64,000 bases of DNA from Cristatella mucedo (GCA_009760855.2 WPIO01000043.1:2046001-2110000); one strand, 5' to 3'. Counted from the stretch's first letter, positions 34,395 through 45,771 are shown. Notes: generated by a model not told the origin, from the letters alone. Made by a program: numbers and translations.

Positions 34395-35420
34395 TATAAC
34401 AGGAGATATGCTAGCACAGTCCCTTTTGAGCATCAAGCTATCCGATTCCTGTCACACGCTGTTTGCTTAAAACTAGCAGGTTGGCCTTATCATCATCAAT
34501 TTTAAGAAAGTTTGCTGCCATTCATATTCGGACGTCATCAATAAATTCAGCAAAGGAGCTGAGAGGATTCGCAATTCTGGAGGGCTGGGAGGGATGAAAG
34601 CAAATGTACAACTGGGTGTCATCTGCATAGAAGTGAAAGCCTAGATTGTGCCTGGCAATCACGTCGGCAAGAGGGAGAGTATACACCGTGAATAGAATCG
34701 GACCAAGCACAGAGCGCTGAGGTACCCCATACTTCAGTGGTTTCTCGGATGATATTTGTCGATTGATATCACAACTGTAGTTAAGAGCCAGTGATGTCAA
34801 GCCAAGATGAGAGCCACTTCCTAAAGACTTGGGGATCAATAGTATTAAATGCTGCAGAAAGATTAATACAATCCAGTAGAGAGAGAGAGAGAGACTTGAC
34901 CTAGGTTCTCAATTTTGAGAAGGTCGGTCTTAAACCTAAGCAATTCTGATACTGTGGAGTGATTAGCTTTAAAACCACATTAGAACTTAATTGCAAGGTA
35001 TGGACTTTCACTTTAGAAGTAGAGCTGGTCTGACACAATTTATTCCAGTGACTTTGATAGGAACGGTAGATGGTAGACTGGGCAGTAGCTTCCCAAGTCT
35101 TCTTGGTGTAGTCTTGCTTTCTTAGTTAGTGACCTAACTACAGCATTTTTTTAAAGGAGCATGGACACGTGCTGAGGCTAAGGTCATTTTTATTGTGTTA
35201 ATTATGCATGGCAGGAAGGAGCAGCTCATAGAAATAGGACAGTGAGCATAGCTTCTAGAAGACTAGTAGTCTTCTTTGATTGAGAGACAGATTTCAGGAT
35301 GAGGTCACTCGCAGACTCCTTAGACTTTGAGGTGCTGCAAGGAATTGAGGGGAGGAGAGATTTGGGTTTGCTATTCAGGATTAGGAGTCTAGAAAGCATG
35401 TTGCTACCTTAGGGGTAGAA
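34395..35420 (-). pseudogene. LINE-A internal fragment without tail
   Basis: The reverse strand reads from near block D back through block C ([20 protein letters not shown]), block B ([14 protein letters not shown]), a decayed block A region, the NYRPVSLLPF-type motif (as GSYCPVYHLPF) and the pre-RT linker. A short (GA)n tract lies at 34880. Open frame only in 34522-34839. Confidence 0.83.
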
Positions 35421-35489
35421 TTTCCAACGGCCTAGAGTAATATAATAACAGTAATAATACATCTATCTATCTTATTGACAAAGAAGCCA

Positions 35490-36190
35490 GAGAAGCTAAG
35501 GACGGCTGGAGAGTATGCGCCATAATCGGCTGCAGGAGAGTAGATGCCATGGCCTAAGAATTGTTGCGAGTTCCACTGACTTGGACCTGCAGAGCAAACG
35601 CTTCAGTCGCCACAGGTCTGTAATGGAACAGCTAATTCATTAGAACACGGGAATGGAATGGCTAATTCATTGTACACAGAGGACCTGTAGGCACGAGAAG
35701 ACCTGAAGGCACGATGAAGCTGAAACTGGTGCTGCAGTTCAGCAAGATATGAAGGAGCCAAGCCTCCCGGGCCTTGTAGTAGGTCAGTGTAAGAATCTTA
35801 CTCTGTATCTGTTGATCAATCGGGAACCATCGAAGCTTGTTCAGCAAGTGAGATGCTTGGTCCAACCTCTCGGATTTTAACTAGCCGTGTAGCCATATTC
35901 ATCCGCAGCTGAAGTGGCCTAGTGACTCTTCTCGGTAGCCGAACCCATATGGAAGCCGAGACTAAACCAGGGATCTAGTTACATATTTTTTTGCAAGCCA
36001 CCGTGAAGGCTGGCTGTGGATACAACCTTCTCAACGCTACTTTAAAAATGTAAGCAGCTGTCAGCAACCACATGTAAATTCCAACCACACTGCAACGGTC
36101 CAACAACATCGTCACCTATTAGATGAGCAAAGTCTTCTACGCCAGCCACAATCGTGGGGCGAACTATGAGTAGCAGTTCAGGTATACAGT
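35490..36190 (-). pseudogene. LINE-B copy, internal
   Basis: On the - strand, from the region just past block C (ELLLIVRPTIVAGVEDFAHL, IGDDVV) through the C-terminal domain to the SRPLWNS-like segment near 35560. No tail remains. Frames are badly broken. Confidence 0.75.
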
Positions 36191-36458
36191 TGAGTTGCAA
36201 TGAACAGCAGGAGGCACGAACTGACATGGAAAGCAGTACTTTGGTCAGGATGGCGCTTAGAGTAGCTCTGCATGCCCCTACTGTGAAGATGCACGTAAGC
36301 CCCAAGGCAAACACGTGGTCGTCACGCAAGCAGCAGAACAGGGGGTGGAGGCAAGGGGCTCCCTCTGAGCTGCCCACGTTCGAAGTCAGGCTGCTGCATG
36401 CAAGAAGCAAGCATCGTTCGAGCACATGTGCACATCGGTCGATCTAGGACCCACTCAC

Positions 36459-36562
36459 GTGCTTCTTTGTGAGCACGAAGGTGTCCTCGCTGCCGCCGAC
36501 GAAGTGAGCATTCGGCATGAGCCTGAGCGATGACACGAGCACGTGCCACTGGCCGACATCAT
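36459..36562 (-). CDS. Internal exon of an unrecognised host gene
   Basis: On the - strand a GCTATTTTGCAG acceptor precedes a 104-nt open block ending at a GTGAGTGG donor. Read with two leading bases, it gives DVGQWHVLVSSLRLMP, then NAHFVGGSEDTFVLTKKH, with no stop. Codon use is GC-rich at third positions, unlike the flanking repeats. The exon begins after the first base of a codon (likely G|AT, Asp) and leaves in phase 0. I do not recognise the family. It sits between the LINE-B relic at 35.5-36.2 kb and a (GA)n tract at 36.8 kb. Splice signals plus protein-like content make a real exon likely. The exon at 25546-25659 begins in the phase this one ends in, and is probably a downstream exon of the same gene. 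Confidence 0.6.
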
Positions 36563-36789
36563 CTGCAAAATAGCACGAACAAGCCATGGAGGGCACGGGT
36601 GAACAGCAGCTGCAAGAGCCACAGCCATCATGCAACGCTGCTCATCGGAAGACCAGCCAAGCAAAGCAGGGCAGCCAGGAGCCGACAGCAGCAGCAGCAA
36701 GACAGTGATAGATCTGCCTCCTCTGTAGGTGACCACAGTGTAAACTATATGGGTTGGGGTGGCAAGCCATGCATGTTACTTGCATCGGC

Positions 36790-36793
<4 letters not shown>

Positions 36794-36859
<66 letters not shown>
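36794..36859 (+). repeat. (GA)n microsatellite
   Basis: About 33 GA units. Confidence 0.97.
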
Positions 36860-36864
<5 letters not shown>

Positions 36865-37344
36865 GACTACTGCCTCTCTGATGCTTGCTCAGCTTCCCAT
36901 CAATAACTTGCTGAGCACTAGCCAGTGTTTGTTGTTAGGGGCCCGATTTAGCCAAGCTCGGCTAATGGTACTTGCTCTCACGGCCCCTCTCACTGTGTCC
37001 CTCCAGTGAGGCAGCATGCCAGCAGGCTTGGCCACAGTGAAAGGCCAGCAGACGTTGCAGCATTTCAGTGTTCAGGTCAAACCATCGGTATATTGTTTCT
37101 GGATTGAAATTTGAATTGAAAAGAAGAGCCATGTGGCTTTCAGTAAGTAAGGAGAGGAATCGTCTGTTGTATGAAGGAGATGCCCAACAGCATTCAACAG
37201 TTGTCAAGATGAGCATATTTACAACAGGTCTAGACTTTGCACGAGCACCAACGATCACGACAGACAAAGTGGGCTGGGTACTTAACGTTAACAGCTGCAT
37301 TGCCATCGTCATAGTAGCAGCAAGTTCGAAACAAGGTTGGCTGG

Positions 37345-37495
37345 TTTAATCGCCGAATTAATAAAGCGGCATAAGAGACTTAAAGGCTATCACTATAGCT
37401 TGCAGTGGACAATACAGGATCACTTACTGCAGGATTCGAACCTACAACCTGGGTGTCGTGAAGAGCGAGCATCCCACCCATGGGCTAAGACAATG
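37345..37495 (-). mobile_element. SINE-2
   Basis: Reverse strand: cttagcccatgggtgggatgc head, gtaggttcgaatcctgcagtaa B box, cactgcaagctatagtgatagcctttaagtctc body. Confidence 0.78.
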
Positions 37496-37529
37496 GGGGT
37501 CATGTTCGCTAGCAACGGCCAAAAGTAAT

Positions 37530-37612
37530 ATATTAATAATAGTAATACATTTGCTATAGCGCTCTCAGCAAACTCGATTTATCTCAAGGCACTTTACGTT
37601 TGCAGCAAATGT
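37530..37612 (-). mobile_element. LINE-A-type 3' hairpin fragment
   Basis: A degenerate ATT tail and hairpin (agcgctctcagcaaactc...caaggcactttacg) in - orientation, immediately left of a + strand LINE-A copy. Confidence 0.65.
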
Positions 37613-37674
37613 AAACAGAATCCCAGAGACCACTCGTGTGTCCATAGAAGCAGCACATAGGCCATGTGACTTGC

Positions 37675-38500
37675 GACAGCTACCTCTCCTCAAACGACCT
37701 CATCAGCTCCACAGTCAAATCTGCCTACTTTCAGCTACATAAACATTGCTAAAATTCGGGCTTGTTAATTAAGGATACCACGTCTAAGTTGGTCCATGCA
37801 TTCGTGACATCCTGTCTCGACTTCTGCAACTCACTGCTTGCTGGCCTACCGGCATGTGCAATCAGGCGATTGCAGCTGGTGCAAAACTCAGCAGCTAGGC
37901 ATGTCTGTCGTGAGCTTCGAAGTTGCCACATCACACTACTTCTCGCCGACCTGCACTAGCTACCAGTCATGCAACTGATCGACTTCAAGGTTTTGTCGCT
38001 CACTTTTAGGTCACTTCATTCTTTGGCTCCAGCCTATCTCTCAGATCTACTCCCTCACTAGGCCAAGCATCGTACCACCCGCTTTTCGGAATCCAACCGT
38101 TTACCAGTACCTCGTAAAAACCTCAAATATTTTGGAGACCGTGCATTTAGTTCGTATGCTCCCAAAGCCTGGAACTCCCTTCCGACTTGCGTCAGAACAT
38201 CCCCTGACTTGACCACATTTAAAAAGAACTTTAAAACACACATTTTTAGGACAGCATTTAGTGGGTCCCTGTGATTCGCCCTTGATGTGCTTATGCTTGC
38301 TGACACTGTGCATGCTGCCACTAACACACTTGCATGCTGACCCTGTGCATGTCACCCCTAACCATGTTATCTATGTTGTTTATCAAGCATGATATTACTC
38401 ACCATTCAATTGCATTTCCCTTTGCAGCAAATGTAAAGCGCCTAGAAAGAGATTGGGTTCTCTGAGGGCACTTTATCAAGTGCATTATTATTATTACAGA
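37675..38500 (+). pseudogene. LINE-A C-terminal fragment with tail
   Basis: Starts at a decayed LSSNDLISSTVKSAYFQLH, then [34 protein letters not shown], a stop within the ADLH-W segment, SFGDRAFSSYAPKAWNSLPT (as the + frame), 3' UTR, hairpin and ATT tail. Confidence 0.87.
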
Positions 38501-38769
38501 GACATGGTTTTGGCACTAACGTATTTCCTGACGGTTTTGAAATAACATAACCATAAAACTGATGCCAATAATGTGAGAAGCATCGCTAGTCTATCTTCCA
38601 GTCAATAAAGACTACCAGCCTTCTACACCCTATGCACAGCGTTCTCCACTAAGATGCCTAGATTTACTACTGCCCCCACAGTCAAAATCTTCAGTCCGAG
38701 TGAATGGTCTTTTATAATGTGTTCTTAACAACATTCATGCTATGACTAATCTTGTGAAGTGCTCTGTTT

Positions 38770-38832
38770 TCAGCATAAGTAAAGTTCCTGTAAAGACATT
38801 TAGCTATCTCGAAGCACTATACATGTTTTGTT
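38770..38832 (+). mobile_element. Decayed LINE-type 3' hairpin
   Basis: A degraded match to the LINE-A terminal hairpin (gtaaagttcctgtaaagaca...ctcgaagcactata). Weak on its own. Confidence 0.4.
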
Positions 38833-38899
38833 GCTATCACTTTCAGTAGTCAGTAACTTCTCATGGGCTGAAAATGAAAGGTATACATTTAACGGTGGT

Positions 38900-39330
38900 A
38901 ATAAAGCAGATATCTCTGGCACACGTTTGTAAAGGATGATCAGATTAACGAAGCCTATGGTGTCGGATTTTAGCTCAGCGTCAAATGTGGTCAAGGGATG
39001 AGGTATAGCAATGTCAATAGGCAGAGGATTCTAGGCTTCAGCTGCATTGGAGCTGTGGACAAAGTCTGCAGAAGAGTCGAGATCGATTAGAGGCAGAGCT
39101 AAAGGGAATCACCAGATCATCATCAAATCAATCATCAGAGAATACAGAAATAAGAGGGAAGGCACGATGAGCGAGTACTCACATGAGATGCATAAGCCGG
39201 GACCAAGAGAATAGAGTTGCCAATGAGTAAGTGACGTGAAATCTAAGTCGATGCACTGCTTGAAGGGAAGCCAGCACAGGTACGAGTGAAGTGATACAAT
39301 GTCATTGTAGGGAAGTTTGCAAAAGATAAG
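38900..39330 (-). pseudogene. Degenerate LINE C-terminal domain, family uncertain
   Basis: The - strand reads DIVSLHSYLCWLPFKQCIDL then DFTSLTHWQLYSLGPGLCIS, which follows the I.PLL.DLHWLP.KQRIDFK / LT.R.LHS..P.YL pattern of the LINE-A/B C-terminal domain but is far from both. Probably a third, older LINE family. Confidence 0.5.
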
Positions 39331-40164
39331 AATAGTTGTCTCGTTCTGCACAGTCTGCATGCATCATATTTTTCAGAGGTAGGAAGGCGCTTACGAGGAG
39401 AATTACCAATGGGTCCTATAGAAGAGACAAAATGACACAACTGCACCGATTCAGATGGCTAAGTGGCACACTCTTGGATCTGAGCAAGCTCGAACTTTTG
39501 CTGCGCTGCTCAAATGAACACTCAACACAACATTTCACTTTTGTGGTGCCTACGACTAAGGTTTCGGCATTATATCAAACGGCCAAAAGCAGCTGGGCAT
39601 TTATTTGTACATAGTGATGCCTCGCGCCCTCACCAGCAAGGGGCATGGCAGCAGTAGAGCTGGCCTCTTTCTTCTCAACAACTTTTCTGGCTAATCAGCC
39701 CCTTGGATCGGGCTATACTCTCCCTGACTTGTGTCTCCCTAGCACAAACACACCTGCATGCCTCTGTGGGTGAGTTCAAAAGGTAGGGGGGTGGGGGCTG
39801 AGCCTTTCGGCTACTACCCTGCATCTGTGCATGCATAGCCTATGCAGCCCAACGCCAGTAACTTGCATGACATTTTGCAAAGCCTGCCGTACAAGCTGAC
39901 ACACTGCCCACTGAACCCCCCACACCACTACTAGAGGCACTGCTATAGTATAATGAAAAAGGTGGGCATGAACTCCCTTTGTGTGTGACATACTGTTCAT
40001 CCTCAATGCTTAGACCTGACGGTGCTTAAAGGCTCCTTACTACTCCACCCAGCACAATTTATACAGTCATAAATCCACGATTTGGGTTTGGGGGACCCAC
40101 TTCGTGGAATTTACTCGGAGCAAGAAAATTAAAACATGATGTCAAACTCACTTGAAAATAAGGT

Positions 40165-40325
40165 AAGCTAATTTAAGAGCCTCGTCTATATGACGACAGA
40201 AGAGCCTTCACGGCTATCACCACAGCTTGCAGTGATCAGTAAAAGATTTTCCCCTGCAAGATTCGAGCCCGCAAACCGGGTCGTGAAGATCTAGCATCAT
40301 ACCCCGGGCTAAGACCCAGAGCCAA
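40165..40325 (-). mobile_element. SINE-2
   Basis: Reverse strand: cttagcccggggtatgatgc head, tgcgggctcgaatcttgcag B box, cactgcaagctgtggtgatagccgtgaaggctc body, and gaggctcttaaattagct tail. Confidence 0.8.
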
Positions 40326-40377
40326 CTGATTAAATATTTACATGGGATCCTGTATGGCAACTTCTGATAACTTGCCT

Positions 40378-40475
40378 TATGTAATGTATTTCCACAAAGC
40401 CATAAAGACTATGTTGGTGTTATGCAGGAGAGTTTTGTATATCGAACTCACAGCCTAAGCAGCTTTCGGTCCACC
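40378..40475 (-). mobile_element. LINE-B 3' end, about 100 bp
   Basis: gtaatgtatttccacaaagccataaagactatg through cagcctaagcagctttcggt: hairpin and last codons only. Confidence 0.8.
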
Positions 40476-41309
40476 TTGGATCAATAGATTCATTTATCCG
40501 TGTGGGATTGCTAGTTGTGCATCTGGTTAGGCTGTAGCTGTTACATCATTATTAAAAAGCATTATGCCACGTACCCAGACAGCCGATCAGGCTTACCGAT
40601 GTTACTTCGGATCAGATTTATCTATTCACATTCCATTTTTACACATTGGTGAACATACCTGCACACGTGCATGCACATTGCCCTATGCAACTATTGCGGG
40701 AGTGCAGCAAACACACTAGCTGCTGACATGCAGCCGTACGTGCGCACACGCAGTAGGGGTGCATACGTGTGCGTTCACAAAACCTGTCAGAAGGTTTCTC
40801 GTGAGCATGAAACAGGCATCAGACAGCACTGGCAGGCAGCAGCCAAAGTACGAGCAATGTGCACCGAACATCAGGCGAGCTAGGCGAGCTCATTTTGGGG
40901 TGCAACTGACCTTTCATTTTAACGGTCAGCAGGGCTGTGTAGTTATTCTTGAAACCGATTTGTGCGACCTGCAATGCAGTGCAAGCACGAAGAGATCGCA
41001 GAGCGACAAAAACAAAGGTCAGTAGCTGTCTCCAAATTGCACATCAAAAAGCGCAATCTTCAGTAGATCGACTGCACATTTGATGCCCCATGACCATGAC
41101 ACGAATAGGGGAGCCGAACCGGTCTGGCATGCCACCAGTCAACCTCTACCCAATAGATTGCGACCAATATGAGGACCACTGATGCGCAAGTGACAAATAC
41201 TACCTCCTTTTTATCCCATTAAAGTCACACTATAGACAAATTAGCAACGGCAAGGAGAAGCATGGCTAGTGTTTTTAGACAAACCTTCAGGTAAACTGGT
41301 AAGATATCA

Positions 41310-43049
41310 GTATTTCATGCATAACTAACATAATTAATATGTCATTAGCATCAGGTTATGTCCCAGCACCTTCCAAAAAAGCTGTAGTCAGGCCACTTCT
41401 CAAGAAAGCTACACGTGACTAAGAGAACTTGAGCAACTACCGCCCAGTTTCCCTTCTACCATTTCAATCAAAGACACTCGAACGGGTCGTGGCGGACCAG
41501 CTGAACTCGTATATCGAAACCTCACACCTTGCTAGTAAGTTCCAGTCTGGCTTTAGAGCTAATCACTCCACAGAGTCAGCATTGCTACGGGTATACAACG
41601 ACCTACTTAGGAATGCAGACATGGGTAGTGTCTCTGCTTGTTTTGCTCGATCTTTCGGCAGCTTCTGACACCATCGATCACAAAGTTCTTCTAGAGCGCC
41701 TCTCATCTCGCCTGGGCATCACTGGCACTGCTCTGCAGTGGTTCAGGTCCTATCTCAGTGGGAGACCAGAGTATTGACGTGAATGGACAAAGATCATCTG
41801 AACTACCTCTGAAATATGGAGTACTTCAGGGCTCAGTGCTAGGTCCGGTTCTTTTCACGGTTTATACTCTGCCTCTTGCTGATGTGATTGCCAAGCACAA
41901 TCAAGGCTTTCACTTCTATGCGGATGACACTCAGTTGTACCTTTGCTTTGATCCCTCCCAGCCTTCGAGCACCTCAAATTCTCTCAACTCACTAGCTGCA
42001 TGCATTGATGACATCCGCACATGGATGACAGCACATTTTCTAAAACTTAACGATGATAAAACTAACTTACAAGTTATGGGCAAACCCAGTGTGATCCAGT
42101 CTCAAAATTGGCTCTGCCAGCATATCTCCAGTTCAATCAGCTCGAAATCTAGGTGTCATATTCTAAAGCGACCTCTCGTTAGACGACCATATCAGCTCCA
42201 CAGTCAAATCCCCCTAATTTCAGCTTCATAACATTGCTAAAATTCGGGCTTGCTTAGATAAAGATACCACATCTAAGTTGGTCCGTGCATTCGTGACATC
42301 CTGTCTCGACTTCTGCAACTCACTGATTACTGGCCTACCAGCATGTGCGATCAGGCGATTGCAGCTGGTGCAAAACTCGGCAGCTAGACTTGTCTGCCAT
42401 GAGCGTCGCAGTTGCCACATTACTCCACTTCTCGCCGACCTGCACTGGCTACCAGTGAGGCAACGGATTGACTTCAAGGTTCTGTCGCTCACTTTTAGGT
42501 CCCTTCATTCTATGGCTCCAGCCTATCTCTCAGATATACTACCCCATCAGGCCAAGCATCGTACCACCCCCTTTTCGGAATCCAAAAGTCTAGAAATACC
42601 TCGTACAAACCTTAAATCCTTTGGAGACCGTGCATTTAGCTCATATGCTCCCAAAGCCTGGAACTCCCTCCCGACCTGCGTCAGAACATCCCCTGACCTG
42701 ACAACATTTAAAAGTAAGCTAAAAACACACCTATTTAGGACAGCATTTAGTGGGTCCCTGTGATTCGTCCTTGATGTGCTTATGCGTGCTGACACTGTGC
42801 ATGCTGCCACTAACCACATTTGCATGCTGACCCTGTGCATGTCACCCGTAACCATATTATTCATTTCGTTTGTTTTTCAAGCATGATTTTACTTACCATT
42901 CAATTGCATTTCACTTTACAGCAAATGTAAAGCGCCTAGAGAGAGATTAAGTTCTCTGAGGGCGCTTTATCAAGTGAATTATTATTATTATTATTATTTT
43001 CACATTTTTAAATGTACTACAGTGAAGTACAACTATAGAGCCAAACGGA
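41310..43049 (+). pseudogene. LINE-A copy with extra block after its tail
   Basis: A young-looking LINE-A copy. RT sequence starts near 41345, with NYRPVSLLPFQSKTLERVV at 41430, and includes block [12 protein letters not shown] (41908-41940) and LKLNDDKTNLQVMG. A short deletion near 42100 and single-base shifts near 41640 and 41765 break the frame. The C-terminal domain (42278-42763) is open, followed by the 3' UTR, hairpin (42929-42968) and ATT repeats. About 45 bp beyond the tail (42999-43049), starting cacatttttaaatg, also occur after the tail of the copy ending at 23136. Confidence 0.88.
42929..42968 (+). other. LINE-A 3'-terminal hairpin (reference copy)
   Basis: AAAGCGCC (42929-42936) pairs with GGCGCTTT (42961-42968), and an inner AGAGA/TCTCT arm can pair as well. 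The same structure ends nearly every LINE-A copy and SINE-1. Terminal stem-loops of this kind are known in L2-clade LINEs as the reverse transcriptase recognition site. Confidence 0.8.
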
Positions 43050-43104
43050 TTCGGATCATCAGTGTTATACTCGGGTGGCTAGTTGCAGCGAGGTTTATTT
43101 AGAA

Positions 43105-43205
43105 CAACTGCGTGAGCTGTTTTGACTTGGAGTACACACTTAGAAAACTCTCCTGAGTAATGCCTACTTATTCTTTGTGTTTTTGTGAAGTTACAGAACT
43201 ATTGG
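43105..43205 (+). mobile_element. Decayed LINE-B 3' end
   Basis: gaaaactctcctgagtaatgcctacttattctttg...gtgaagttacag resembles the LINE-B terminal hairpin. Weak match, about 40 bp beyond the block that follows the LINE-A copy at 41.3 kb. Confidence 0.45.
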
Positions 43206-43364
43206 ATGGATAAATTAGATTACTTTACTTAAAAGCAGTGCAGTAGCTAGCATGATGAACCTTTTCGGAGATTGTTTTCTTTTCAAAACTAAGCAAGTGG
43301 CTAAACTCGTTCAATATTTTGCCAGTTACACTGTTGAATTTAGTTTAGGGCCATTATTCTAAAC

Positions 43365-43580
43365 GAGTGGCTACGGCAATCTTCAGACCTGAATCCTATC
43401 GAGTGTCTCTGGGGTGAATCGGATAGCAGGCTCAGAATTCAGGTGGGTCGTATCGCATCTAGAGAATCGCTTATCTCATGTTTGCCGGACGTCTGGAGAC
43501 CTTTAAGGCCAGATGTTTGTGTAGGCTTAGTTCAGTCCATGCTAGAGCAGGTCAGAGGTTATTGCTTAGGTTGGTTATGT
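43365..43580 (+). mobile_element. Tc1-type DDE transposase C-terminal relic
   Basis: The + strand frame starting at 43365 reads WLRQSSDLNPIECLWGE, then SDSRLRI, and remains open to a TAA after about 70 codons, including LVQSMLEQVRG. S(P/S)DLNPIExLWxE is the block around the third catalytic acidic residue of Tc1-family transposases; here the Glu of NPIE is kept at 43401-43403. LVQSML corresponds to the LVxSM segment near their C-terminus. The two upstream catalytic Asp motifs and the DNA-binding domain are not visible, and no terminal inverted repeats were found by eye. The copy is 5'-truncated and inactive. Confidence 0.75.
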
Positions 43581-43782
43581 AACTTTATTTCAACACTAAA
43601 AATTAATAAACTTGTAATATAAATTTGCTAACATATCACAGAAACTTTTATATAATTCACGATTAAAGTGGGTTGCAATAACGTTGTTTTTTATATCAGA
43701 GTCAGAACGTTTAGGGTCCGTCGGCCATTTAAGAATGCCTTGCTGATACTTCTTGGCTTGCTCGAGTGATTATACTAGTGTA

Positions 43783-43783
43783 G

Positions 43784-43808
<25 letters not shown>
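43783..43808 (+). repeat. (AT)n microsatellite
   Basis: Short TA run, followed by AT-rich tatagtatatac-type DNA to 43865. Confidence 0.9.
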
Positions 43809-43814
<6 letters not shown>

Positions 43815-43867
43815 GAAAGTTGTATATGTAGTATATATACAGTATATGTACTACATAATATACTAGT

Positions 43868-44000
43868 ATAATTAATCGATATAGCACATTAGAATAACTT
43901 CGTCTATACCCAGGTGCTTCACGCCCACAGCATGGCTCGAACCCTCGACCTTGGTTGTTATAGGAGAGAACCTCACATCGCTGAGCTAAACCAAGAACCC
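43868..44000 (-). mobile_element. SINE-1, degenerate
   Basis: Reverse strand: cttggtttagctcagcgatg head, cgagggttcgagccatgctg B box, then tgaagcacctgggtatagac and a weakened hairpin. The B box GGTTCGAGCC is nearly canonical. Confidence 0.72.
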
Positions 44001-44801
44001 AGTGCCATTTCATTCTGCAAGCTTCCCATTTATAGCACAGGAAAACCAATGAACAAGCTTTTCACAGCTGCCTACATCTAGTGGGGCAGAGCCAAGCAAG
44101 GAAAGCAAAGCAGACGAAATGCGGACCAACGCAAGGAAAACATGGTTGAATGGGTGGTCGAATGAGCCCATGGCATCGGTCAGTGCAAGCTTTTTTTTTT
44201 TTAGAAAGGAAACAGTTGATACTGGAAATGTCATTCAAATAAGAACACCAGCCCCAGCTTTTGTCCAACAAGCAATTACAAAACACATTTGCTTATCTCA
44301 CGAGTTATGCAACCTTGCCTTTTTGTACTGTTTTTCAAATGTTCAAGAATCTTTAGTTGGCCAGCTTACGACACAACTTTGTCTTGCCAAGCTGAACCCA
44401 AGAAGAGACATGCTCAGACGGCAGCTTATGCCTGATATTGTCTGACTACAGTACAAGCATTTTTTTTACGATTTGCCAATGTAAATGAATTTAGAGACGT
44501 TCCATTACTCAGAACTACTGGCAACACCTCTGCAAAAACGAATAGCATGTTTGAGCTACGTATGGTCTCCGCCATCCAGAAGGCTATTGGCAGGGACTGC
44601 CATTCAACAACTGCTACACGGTTTGAGTTTCCATCAGAAGTATCATCCGTAGTGAGCTCATAAGTGTAAGAACAGATATGTGCATTCCTTCGAAAATGCT
44701 TGAATTCTAGACGAAATTATTTGAATTAAATATAGGCAACCCCTTTGACACACAAAGCCTACCTAATTGTAATACTATTGTTTCAAACTTTCCCCAATGT
44801 T

Positions 44802-44838
<37 letters not shown>

Positions 44839-45299
44839 TATCCACAATCTCCGTCTTTCTATCATATATAAAAGTAATACTAGCAACCGAAGGAACTAAA
44901 TCTCTTTCTAAGCAGGTAATACAGGCTGAAAAGAAAGAGTGTGGATTCCTTAGTGATAACAAGCAGAATGTATAAATGCAGAATGCATGCGTAACACACG
45001 CGAAGGAAACTAAAAATGCACAGAGAAAAATTCTGTGAAGAACATGTTACAAGGTAAGTGCTTAGCTTCTTTTAACATGTAATAAGATCGGGAGGGAGGA
45101 ATTTGTATGACATCCATGGAGAGAGAGAGAGAGAGAGTGAAAGAGTTCCGGGCTTTAGGACCATAATAATTAAAGTCATTGTCTCAAAAACTTTGCCATA
45201 GTCTCTCTCTTGTACTCCCTCCCACAATCACTTTACCTCTATCTCTCTATCTCTCTATCTCTTTCTCTCCCCCTCTCTCTCTCCTTTCACAGCTCACGG
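44001..45299. other. Unassigned sequence upstream of CAPZA
   Basis: Intergenic-looking, with CT tracts at 44807-44835 and 45199-45292 and a GA tract at 45119-45138. No exon recognised. Confidence 0.5.
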
Positions 45300-45771
45300 A
45301 GCTGCCAGTGATTGACACGGGTACCGGAGGAAACGAACAATTTGCTCACAACCTGGCTCACAGCACTGCATCTAATGCGCTTAATCTAAGCGGCCATAAT
45401 TTAGCTTGGCTAAAACTCAAAAGCGCCGCGATGGAATGCCGGTGGGCGGCCAGCGTGCCGGTGAGCTTCAAGCACGGCTTGCCTCGATCGGCGGTGCATT
45501 GGCAAACGTGGCCTCTATCACCGCGCACCCGGTGCGAAAACTCCCTCTTGCGTCGCCGATCCGAATGCTTTCAGGCTTCCTCAAGTTAATAGCCGCCTCT
45601 GCCATCGAAAATATCGGATTTCATCACGGTTATGGGAGCAACAGCAGCCGCGGTAGCTCTGCAGGCATTGGTGCCATGGTGTCGGTCAAGGACGCGGAGT
45701 CGGCCGCGTTCAACTGAACCTCCAGTTCAGGAGGACACCCGGAAGCGTTGGGTTGTGGTAGGCCGGTCAAG
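45300..45771 (+). promoter_or_regulatory. Probable CAPZA promoter / 5' UTR region (CpG-rich)
   Basis: The roughly 470 bp before the CAPZA start codon are richer in G+C and CpG than the surrounding AT-rich introns. A CT-rich microsatellite (45199-45292) lies just upstream. No TATA box was recognised. An open frame runs from 45400 to 45717 (from its TTG at 45406: LAKTQKRRDGMPV..., ending AESAAFN). It has balanced codon use but no recognised homology and stops 54 bp before the ATG, so it may be a 5' UTR uORF or a chance frame. The promoter role is inferred from position and composition. Confidence 0.45.

Larger units (their letters stand above)
38501..41309. other. Mostly unassigned
   Basis: Apart from the degenerate LINE piece, SINE-2 and LINE-B end listed, no gene is seen. 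TCCACGA...TCGTGGA arms (40075-40110) form a weak inverted repeat. Confidence 0.5.

Noticed and set aside
36042-36425. 127-codon - strand frame
   Set aside because: Its C-terminal half is a LINE-B relic (IPELLLIVRPTIVAG). The rest has no motif, and joining it after the exon at 36459 would read a stop.
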